Shown: positions 22,201 through 31,082 of the stretch, piece by piece | Layout: each line of letters begins with the position of its first letter | How positions within the stretch are numbered: the first letter of the stretch is position 1 | NCBI GenBank assembly: GCA_003116995.1 | Contig: BDSL01000005.1 | Span: 434,001-498,000, forward strand | DNA length: 64,000 nucleotides | Direction: 5' to 3' | Source of the DNA: Yamagishiella unicocca | Taxonomy: Eukaryota; Chlorophyta; Chlorophyceae; Chlamydomonadales; Volvocaceae | Translations under genes and position numbers: made by a program | The notes under the pieces: model-generated | What the model saw: the letters and a program-made list of their open reading frames with translations, nothing else | The model's database searches: none | What the model was told of the DNA's origin: nothing

Positions 22201-22653
22201 CCGGCGGCAGCGGACGGCCGCTCGCAGCTGAGGCGAGCCTCCATGTTCCCATCGGACCAGCCCGGCAGCGGCGCCGCGGTGTCGGCGGGGGATGAGGCAC
22301 CGGTGGCGGCGGCGGCGGCACCGGCCGGGGATGAGCTGCAGGGCGGGGATGGTGGTATTGCTTATGTTGGTGGGAGTGACAGTGACGACGTGGAGATCAT
22401 GGAGGGGGCAGCGGCGGCGGCGGGGGGGACAGCGGGCGGACGGGGCGGTGGTCGGCAGGCGCTTGGGGAGCTGATGCTGCGGAGGCCGTTCCAGGCGCCT
22501 CGCAGCGCGGCGGGAAAGGGCGGGGCCGCGGGCGGAGGCTCCGGCACGGGCGGGTCGAGGGCTGGCGGTGGCAGCAGGGGGAAGGGCGGGGGTAAGGAGC
22601 AGCAACCCCGGATTACCGACTTTACGCGCTATGCGTTTGTCAGCGCCAAGTAG
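14551..22653 (+). CDS. EXO1: Exonuclease 1 (XPG/FEN1 family) with giant C-terminal extension
   Basis: Twelve exons join in frame: 14551-14711, 15016-15135, 15431-15554, 15916-16164, 16428-16526, 16650-16917, 17162-17814, 18010-18258, 18412-18624, 18824-19045, 19595-19825, 20197-22653. The product is 1,681 aa. The start MGINGLLQQLKSI, DGYSWLHKGAY, VVFDG, PYEADAQM, TEDSDML and AGCDFLPNMPGVG follow plant and human EXO1. Acids D30, D78, E150, D152, D171, D173 and D226 are all present, so the 5'-3' exonuclease/flap nuclease core looks active. EXO1 works in mismatch repair and break resection. Plant and human proteins are about 735-850 aa; here about 1,290 residues of Gln/Gly/Ala-rich sequence follow the core. 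SKGIQRFF near residue 450 and QPRITDF at the C-terminus resemble PCNA-binding PIP boxes. Exons 8-11 are the least certain. Confidence 0.9.
15576..15648 (+). repeat. 22-bp minisatellite in EXO1 intron 3
   Basis: Slightly more than three copies of a unit containing GTAGCTGCAGTGGGACTAAG, starting about 20 nt after the donor of exon 3. Confidence 0.9.
19103..19240 (+). repeat. (GT)n microsatellite with GTGTGTTTTAA-type leader, EXO1 intron 10
   Basis: About 38 uninterrupted GT units (roughly 19163-19239) follow a leader with GTGTTTTAAATATGC and GTGTTTTATAAATGC. A related leader precedes the GT run at 56209-56335. Confidence 0.9.
19314..19515 (+). repeat. Satellite array with palindromic core, EXO1 intron 10
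   Basis: About five to six copies of a 37-42 bp unit. Each has GTAGTTGCGCGCAACGACAT or a close variant, whose core GTTGCGCGCAAC is a perfect 12-bp palindrome, followed by ATACGAC and CATG. The array ends about 80 nt before the exon 11 acceptor. Confidence 0.85.
20125..20181 (+). repeat. Intron-edge dispersed repeat, copy 1 (EXO1 intron 11, sense)
   Basis: Core TTCTAAACGGTTTTTTCTGG, then GCATCCACGGGTCTCCCTCG and AAAC. It ends 15 nt before exon 12 of EXO1, so it forms the last part of the intron, including pyrimidine-rich sequence by the acceptor. Confidence 0.85.
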
Positions 22654-23506
22654 GTGCTGGGCGTTTGCGGGGGAAACCCAAGTAGGTGGATGGGTGGGGG
22701 GAGGGGGACTAGGCACGTGAGGGAGAGGGGAGGACGGGGGCAGCAAACACGTGAAGGCGCCGCACATCGTACGTGACGAAACCGGTGATGGGAAACCAGG
22801 TGGGCGGCAAGTACTGCAGGTGTGAGATGGGAACTGTCGAGTACGTACGAAATATCAAAGCGAGGTAATTTTTGCGCCTCTCCGTACCGTAGAGTTCTCA
22901 CCGGCTGCCTCCAGAGGCTAAGGTGGCTGCGAGGTGTATCTGGTTCGTTCAGTCGGTAGTTGTGTGAGGGCACCCCGTAGTGAGTCCGAGCGTCAGACCC
23001 TAGAACCCTAGTTAGGCCAGAACAGACTTGAAGAGAGGCGCAACCTCTTTCTTTAGGCAATTACCTCCGTGTCCGTACTTTTTATGTCCTTTACTGAAAT
23101 CGTGTGTAGCTGCTGACAGGGTTATATGTGCTCCTGTTGGTTTTATGCGGCAGCTGCTAGTGATGTAGCTATGGTCGGAACTCAGAGCCGACTGGTGTGC
23201 TGCAGTCCTCGTGAACGCGGCCTGTCGAGGCCTGTTGTATGCGCGCAATCTTTTATTGAGGAAAATACGGCACCGTCGTCGTAGCTGACGCGCTTTGCAA
23301 AGGGGGTCGTCATGAAGTCCTTCTCGCAACTTTCTACAGTAAGCTTTTAGCAAGCCGCAAGAATGGCTGACGAATTCTCATCCATTCTTGTCTTGCAATA
23401 TGCAAGAAGGGGTGCCCACGCCTGGATGTAGTTACGCTGGATTGCCTCGCAGGACTCTGCCGTTTTCACACATGATTGGGGTCGGGCTTTGCAGGTCAAT
23501 GAGCGG

Positions 23507-23543
23507 AGCGCTCGCTATAGAAGCAAGCGAGCGCTTCTATAGC
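23507..23543. repeat. Two overlapping, mutually exclusive inverted repeats
   Basis: AGCGCTCGCT (23507-23516) pairs perfectly with 23526-23535, and GCTATAGAAGC (23514-23524) pairs perfectly with 23533-23543. The arms overlap, so only one hairpin can form at a time. Confidence 0.85.
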
Positions 23544-23620
23544 CCACGTGGCGATGTGGGCCTTCGTATTTTTGCACGTGGCATTGAATAGCTGTATCGC
23601 TTGAGCGGTTTCCGTGCACT

Positions 23621-23625
23621 TGTAA
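23621..23625 (+). terminator. TGTAA poly(A) signal after EXO1
   Basis: First TGTAA noticed downstream of the EXO1 stop, about 970 nt away. Confidence 0.4.
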
Positions 23626-26197
23626 GGCAGCCTGTGGAGGACGTGTGTCACATGCACAGAATCCCTTCCGCTGCATATTGGTTAGGGGTTCCTTGCGGCG
23701 CCGTGCAACGTTCCTCACCCCGGACCGTTCCTGCCGTCTGGGTCCGGGCGGCGTCGCTGCACGTAGCCGCTCGTCGAAACACGTGGCTCAAAGGCTCGCT
23801 TACATCGCCATCTTGAACCCCATTGGGCTACGAGGCACAAGCCTTGCTGATATGAGGGATGTACGGAAGCGTGCTGTGTACGGATGTGGAGACATGAGCA
23901 GTGGCCTCGTCGAGGCTTCGTCCGACGGCGGCTAACCCTCCTCGATGAACCCTGATGCACGCCGATGAAGAAGGGAACTAAATTTTGGTTCAGGTTAATG
24001 GTAATTGAAACAAGTAGCTCATTAGCGGTCGTTGTGGCCGGCAACCGGCGGGGGAAAGCGACCGCGGCGGCTATACGGGATGCCTTGGGGATCTATGCAT
24101 TGGTCTCCTATATGCGCCAAGAACATGTGCTTGATGTTCAGCTGCGTGCTCCTTATCCTGAGACCCGAGTCGTCTGTCTTATGTGCCATTGCGCAACGAC
24201 GCGAGTGCCATTGAGTGTACGAAACGAGACCCCAGCATGGAACACTTCATGGCTCGTTATACAAGGCACTGGTTCGTCTCTTGGCTCGTCTGGGTCTTAC
24301 GAGCTCCAAGAGCTTGTATCCAATCAAATCAACGGATTATGACTTTAGCGCATGGGTAGTTGTAAGAATAAAAAGCTTAGGTTAGGGTGTGCCAGCCGGG
24401 CCAGGACAGGACTGTCAGGGTAGGGCACACCGAGCACTTGACGGGCGTGCCAGCTAGGAGCTGAAAATCGCACGTGATCGCATACATACTGAAATCATAG
24501 TCCCAGTGCATATGTAATGTGCATTGCTTCAGCTACTACTTAATAATGGCAATAGAAGGGCGGGCACTCGGACGTATCAGGAGCGGGGTGATGTGGACAC
24601 CGTTTTTTAGTGCCAGGAAGCGGCTTGCTCCTGTCTAGCCCTGGGCATCCTGGGAAGGTAGGCGCTCATACATCCAAGAAGGAAATGTATCCAGTACCGC
24701 GCGCTAGGACCTACTGGGGCGAATATTCCTTTACCCATCGTAGCAAAAAAAACATATCCATTGTCGTATTAAAAATAAAGGATGCGCTGCGATACATGCG
24801 GGCATGGACATGGCATGCATACATTATTCATATCATTGCGTTGCAACTGCGTCTGCCGAAAACCTAAAACTATTCCTGGTTGTCATGCCTTGGTAACTTG
24901 CCGACCGATAGCGTCGGGCCTTATGTTCGTGGCTCGTAATGTTTACGTACGGTCGCGCGCCAATGCCGCCGCGGGCACCAGATTGCACCGAGCATTTTGT
25001 CAACACGAAAAACATTATTAAGCATATAATTATGGAGTAATGATATATTGCATAGAGTGGAGGATTAGTAGGGCCGTCCTGTGTACTGCACGGTTCACTC
25101 CGTCCAACCTTCATGATTATACATTTGCACATTGATATAACATATGTTGTCAAGATCGCCTCCATATCAATTGGCGTTTTATGCAAGGAATGAACCATGA
25201 ACAAAAACCTGCTTCGCCTGGCCGCCCGAGTCGATTTCCTCTTTCCACCTAAAACACGTATGTATCGAGGATTATGCTGGGCTCGAGATTACTGCAATCG
25301 AATGTGGTTATCAATGTTAAGCCCACCAAACGCGCCCAGCGGCCCACGTGACCATCAGTGACGCCCGCCTACAATCCAACCGCCGCCGCATCTCTGCCCC
25401 ATACATAATTTTTTTCGCAATCTGCTAAGGTTATAGTTTTTATCGGCATACATTTTCATCGTCCACTTCATTTAAGGGCCTGTAAAGTAACACATATTCG
25501 AATGTGTTTCGCCCATTTTAGGAGGGAGCCGATACCGAAACTTCAGCAAAAGGAACAAGGCCTTTAACGAATGAGGTGCTTGTCATATCAAGGTACGCTA
25601 GCGACGGGGCGGCGGCGGAGGTTTCTGTCTTGCGCCCGTGCGGCGGCGGCAGGCAACGCGTTCTCGCATTCCTTCCCCGGTTTCAAACACCGGTAATGCC
25701 TTCTTAGAGCTGGGCAAATTTTCCGATTATTGTGGTGGCTTCTGACGGCGCCGGTTTCCTGCCTGCGTGTCCTAGATGGCCTATGTCCAGTCTTGAAACT
25801 GCTGCGCCACCCGTAAATAGCTGTATATATATGAACGTGCATTAGCAGCTTATCAGGTAAGCCTGCATATAAGCTGGCGGTGGCATCCTCGATGTCTACC
25901 CCCGCGCGCTCTGTCCGCCCCGTGAACACCGGTAGCTTGCTAGCGCCGTCAGGAATGCGAAGACTTCAGTGCGCGCGCGCACATATATCCACACCAATGC
26001 AGATTATGCCGCCCTTTTCTTTCGTCCAGCTTTATGACAACGCTGCAAATGAATTTTGCCGTGCTGTGGTATCGAAGCGAGTTTCTCCGCTGTCCGCACA
26101 GGCCATACGGAGTCGCAACAATATTCTACACAGCGTACGCAGTGTCATCATCGGTTGACGTGTGAGGCTTCGGCATTGTAACGGCCGCGGCCACGCC

Positions 26198-29100
26198 ATG
26201 CAAACGCAGCACCCGTTGAGCCAGGCGGCGGCTAATGCGATACAACTCCTGCACCCATGGCAGCTATACGACAGGGCATACAACTCCAGCACGGCGGGTG
26301 AGTACGTTGGGGCGCGCCCATATCGTTCGCGCTCTCGGTCGAACGGACGGTGCGATTGTGACATCAGCTCTCCGCCAAGGCTGCAAGCAGCTCAATTACC
26401 ATCCAAATGGAACATTTATGAGCTCAGGGTCTCATTTCACCTCCCTTGCCAGCCACCTACATACTACCCTTTCTGCATTTTCGTATCCTTCGCTCTACTG
26501 CACCACCGCACCTCCGCCCTGCCAGCAACCGCGCCTCCGCCATTTCTCGCCTCAAATCCTCGTCTTCCCCCATGACTCCCCCTGGGAGCCGACGTTGTGT
26601 GCTTCTTCCCCCTGGGTGCCGACGTTGTGTGCTTCTTCCCCCTGGGTGCCGACGTTGTGTGCTTCTTCCCCCTGGCATGACGGGCAGCTCCTGGCGGCGG
26701 TGGAGGCGTGGCGCAAGCACCAAGGCTTGCCGCACGCGCGGTGGTGGTGAACGGGGCCCATGGCACCCGCGCACAACAGGCGGCCCTTGCCACCGGTCAC
26801 CAGCAGCAGCTAGCGGGTAACGGTGATGTATCCGCTGGCGAGGTGGTGGTTATCGGGGTTCCCAGGAGATCGCACGCGGTGGAGGGACCACACGGCCATA
26901 GCTACCCACATCACCCCCATCATCGTCACGCACAGCACCAGCAGCAAGCCCAGGCGCACCAGCCACACCACCATCAACAGCAACAGCACCCACCGCGCCA
27001 GCAGCAACGGCAAGAGCAGCAGCGGCAAGAGCAGCAGCGAGAGCAGCGGCAAGAGCAACAGCGGCAAGAGCAGCAGCGGCAAGTGCAGCAGCGGCAAGAG
27101 CAGGAGCGGCAAGAGCAGCCGGCTGCCAGCAGCGGCATCATCGCTTACGTCCGCGAGGGGGTGCTCGTCCTGCAGCTCCCACTGGACAGACTGGCGGACT
27201 GGCAGCCAGCGGGCGGCACTGCGGGCTACGCCATCACCCCCATGGACCTCTCCACCGGCCAGCCGCTTGGGCCCAGCCACTTAGTCAACACCGCGAGCCT
27301 CGTCGCGGCAGCGGCTGCTGCTGAGCGCACCGCTGATCGGCAGCGACAACAGCAACAGCAGCTGATTCAGCAGCAGCAGCAGACCCAGCAGGTGCAGCAG
27401 CAGCAGCAACAACAACGTCGCACATCGCTGGAGGGTCAGCCGTTTCAGCTGCAGCTGCTGCGGCTCCAGGACACCCAAGGCGCGGGCGCTGGTGGGTCGG
27501 CGGCGGCTGGTCGCTCCGTGAAGCTGGTGCCTCTGGATCAACAGCGGCGGGGGGCCGACGGCGGGGGCGGCGGCAGCGCGAGTGATGGCGCGTGGGGGGA
27601 CGACATCATGGCGACAACGACCGCCGCGGCGGCAGCGACGGGCGGCAGCGCCGTCGCCGCCGCTGCCGCGGCGGCCATGCACGCCTATCGCAACGGCCAG
27701 CCCCAGGCGGCCGCACTTGCGTTGGCTGCACTGCGCCACCACCAGCAACAGCAGCAACAGCAGCAACAGCGGCAACAGCAGCAGCACAAGCAACAGCAGC
27801 AGCAACACGAAGAGAAGCAGCAGCAGCAGCAGCTCGCCTATCGGAGCCACCCCCAGCAGAGGCACCCCGCGGGCGCTGGTCGGCAGTTGGTGCTGCACAC
27901 GAACCACGAAGCGTACGACAAGTACGACCGGCAGGACCGGATCAGGACCGAGAACTCCGACGGTCCTGACGCCACCGTCTACATCGGCAACGGGCTCGAC
28001 GCCGTCGAACACAAAGCTGCTGCAAGGACCGGTGCCCGGGCTGCAGGACAGATAGCCATGTCGCCAGAGTACGACACGTTGGACGGCGGCGCCGTACAAC
28101 GAGAGGCTGGCGGCGCCGTGGACGTTCCTGGTCGGGGCCGGCGCCTCTCCCGACACGAGCCGCAGCAGCACCAACAGCTGCAGCTGCACCTTCAGCAGCA
28201 GCAGCAACCGCGCCTTGGGCTTACCTTCGCCCGCAGCTACGGTGAAGATCAGTACGACGGCAATGACGAGCAATACGACAACAGCGACGAGCACGGTGAC
28301 AAGGGATCGGCGGGCCGCCTGCAGGACAGCTCAGCGCGCAAGCGCTCGCGTGCCGCTGCCGCCCCCATGCAGCAGGAGCTTCGCCCGCCCGCTGCCGCTG
28401 CACCTCGGCCGGTCAACCCAAACGCGCTGGCAGGTTTGAATGTGATCCGACTGGCAGCTATGGCACAGCAACAGCTGGGCGACGCGGGGCAGCTGTTGGA
28501 CGAGCCATCGGCTGAGGGCCATTCAGGGCTGATGAAACAGGGGTTGCCGATGGTCGCTCACCGCAGCAACGCCTCCGCCAGCGCGACCGGTGGCGCCGGC
28601 GGAGGCGGTTCATACATGGCGGCGGCCCTCGCCAACGGCACACGCCACCTTCCCGCCGCCCATGACGACGGGACAGGCAAGGGTCGCCGCTCCTGGGCTC
28701 CTTCTAACGGTGACGCCGATGACGTCACCCCCGATGACGTCAGGCTGCGGGTGCCGTACACAGACTCGAGGGGCCGCGTCAGTGCGGATACCGAGGACGT
28801 CGACGGCGCGGAGTATTACCTGTATGACCAACAGCGCGCCGCCGCCGCCACCCTAGGCCTGAGCCCTCTGCACGCGACGCAGCTGGCCCTGTTACGGCAG
28901 GTGCAGCAGCAGCTGCAGATGAGGAGGCTGTTAGTGGAAGCTGCGGACGCGAGGGCCGTCGCGGTGGCGGCGGCGGCGGCGGCGACGAACGGCGTGGCCG
29001 CCGCGGACGCGGACGGCGAGCCGACAGAGTCGGTTGGTGTCGCAACTTCCAGTCACGGACCCACGGGTCCAACGGGCGGTCGGGGCAGCTTTGATGGCGG

Positions 29101-31082
29101 CGCCACTGACCCCAATGAGGCGGCGACGGTGACCCGCAGCGGCTGTGGCGGCGACGGCGGGAAGGCCGGTGGCGGCGTGGCGCCACCTGTGCGCGTGATG
29201 GTGGGGGGCCCCAAGGGACAGATGCTCAAACTGAGGCCGGGGCCCGCAGCGGCGCGCGCAACGGGCGCGGTGCGGTACAGGGGCGTACGGCAGCGACCTT
29301 GGGGGAAGTACGCGGCGGAGATCCGCGACCCTCTGAAGGTGAGCATTTTCGGGCAGCAGGAGGATACGGGGGGAGAACACGTGGGAAAACCCGGGCAGCA
29401 AAGGGTACTGGGGGAGAACACGTGGGGAAAACCCGGTCAGCAGGAGGGTAGGGGGGGGGGGACACGTGGGAAAACCCGGGCAGCAGGAGTGGGGAGCGGG
29501 AGGCCGGCGGGCGCTCAAAGGAAGCGCTGTGAGGGCGCTTGGGAAGGGGCAGGGAATAAGCCCCCAAGTGCCGTACCTGTACTCCCCGGGTGTCCGGATC
29601 CTCCCTCGCCTCTTCGCTCTCACGTCCCTCCCTTCCTCCCTCCTGCCCTCCCATGATGACGTCATCCCGGACAGGGCGGGCGGCTGTGGCTGGGTACGTT
29701 TGACACAGCGGAGGAGGCCGCTCGGGCGTACGACGATGCGGCTCGGAGTTTGCGCGGATCGGCGGCGCAGGTGCGGGCTGAGGTGGTGGAGGGAGGTTGC
29801 GGCTGCCGTGTCAATACACTGCCGTGATGTGGGTCAGCTGGTGAGTGCCCCTGACCCTGGCGCACCCTAATGGCCTCGCCTGCTGTGCCTTTCACAACCG
29901 CCAACTGTGCTTCACCGGCAATGTCCTCCGCAGGTCAATTTCCCGCTGCCGGACGAGAACGGCTATGGCGGCGGCGGCGGGGCGGGCAGCGAGGAAGACG
30001 CAACTGACGAAGTAGAGGACGGAACTGCGGCGGCGGCGGCCGCCGCGGGCGCCGGGCATGGGTGAGTTGTTGAAGTCGGGAGTTCGAGCCCCGGTTGGCC
30101 GCGGGATTAGTCTCAGCAGCAAGCACGGGCGGCAGAAACGCAGCGGCGGCTGAGTACGATAACCCCCCTCGGTGACGTGTGTTTCGGTCTGCCCCTCCCC
30201 CCCATCAGGGCCGACGACAGCTGGGTGGGGCCCCCACGTGGTAGTGGCGGCGGCTACCGCGGCGGCGGTGGTGTATCGGGACTGTCGGGACTGGACGCGA
30301 TCGCTGCGGCGGCAGCGGCCGCCGAGGCTGAGGAAGAGGCGGAGCGGGAGGCACAGAGGGAGGCACAAAGGGAGGCGGAGCGAAAGGCGGAGCAGGAGGC
30401 GGAGCGGGATCAGCTAGCTGAGGAGGCTGCGGCAGGCGGCAAGGCGGGGAGCCGGGGGTCTGCGGACAGAGAGCAAGGCTGCCCTACGCCGGAAGAGGAC
30501 CACGAGCAGCAGCAGCAGCCGCAACAGCAGCAGCAGCCGCAACAGCAGCAACAGCAGCCGCAACAGCGTCGGCCGGGCGAGCTGCAGTTGGCCGGCGGCA
30601 GCGGGCAGCAGAAGCAGCAGCAGCAACAGGTGCGCCAGAGCAGCCGGGAGATGGAGCGGTGGCAGCATGATAGCTCCGGAGCTAACGGTTTCACCGCACA
30701 AACCGCCAACGGCGGCGCTGTACGCTCGGTGCACGTCAAGCCGGAGGCTGGCGGTGCGGAGGAATGCGGGATGGAGCGGGAGCAGCAGGGGATGAGGTTT
30801 GCCGGAAACCGCGGCCGGAACGATGCCCATGCGGTGGAGTCCAGGGAGGGCGCGCAGGACCCCGCGATGCGGCACGCGAGAGAGGCAGCTGAGGTGGCGG
30901 CGGGCGAAGACGAGCGGCCGCGGCAGCGCCAGCGCGTATCTCCTGCGCTTGACCTCAGTTTGGGCCGGGAGATGGAGGCGCCGACGACGACGGCAGTGGT
31001 CGGCCGCCAACTGTACGGCACAGCGGCGGCAGTTGCTCGTCACGGCTCTGACGGCGGCTCGGGGAGCAACGCTGGCCGGTAG
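26198..31082 (+). CDS. AP2/ERF-domain transcription factor, 1,282 aa
   Basis: Five exons join in frame: 26198-26297, 26688-29338, 29675-29770, 29934-30061, 30209-31082. The start [20 protein letters not shown] ends at an ideal donor (GG/GTGAGTACG), and the acceptor at 26688 has the matching phase. A single AP2 domain (about residues 896-958) is split over three exons: [19 protein letters not shown], then [20 protein letters not shown], then VNFPLP. One domain with WLGTF places it in the ERF-like class, which binds GCC-box or DRE-type DNA in plants. Flanking regions are dominated by Gln, His and Ala runs. An acidic/basic charged helix ([20 protein letters not shown]) lies in the last exon. LDLSLG near residue 1240 fits the plant EAR repressor motif LxLxL. 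Targets cannot be read from sequence. Confidence 0.88.
26572..26677 (+). repeat. 30-bp minisatellite at the 3' end of AP2-gene intron 1
   Basis: Three copies of a unit with TGCCGACGTTGTGTGCTTCT and TCCCCCTGG; the array ends about 10 nt before the acceptor at 26688. Each unit carries its own CTTCTTCCCCC pyrimidine tract. Confidence 0.9.
29348..29500 (+). repeat. About 50-bp minisatellite in AP2-gene intron 2
   Basis: Three diverged copies containing GAACACGTGGGAAAACCCGG and GCAGCAGGAG, starting about 10 nt after the donor that splits the AP2 domain. Confidence 0.85.

Larger units (their letters stand above)
22654..26197. other. EXO1 3' UTR and long AT-richer intergenic region
   Basis: The first 970 nt are probably EXO1 3' UTR, ending near TGTAA at 23621, and include the double palindrome at 23507-23543. 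The rest, to the AP2-factor start, is AT-richer than the flanking genes. A 125-codon frame from an ATG at 23965 has no recognisable motif. No tRNA, rRNA or element termini were seen. Confidence 0.5.

Noticed and set aside
23965..24342. 125-codon frame starting with ATG
   Set aside because: There is no motif, no conserved-looking core and no local codon bias; it could be a small gene but sequence alone does not support one.
30075..30100. tRNA-like T-arm (GGGAGTTCGAGCCCCGG)
   Set aside because: The stem pairs poorly, no matching D-arm or anticodon arm lies upstream, and it is inside an AP2-gene intron.
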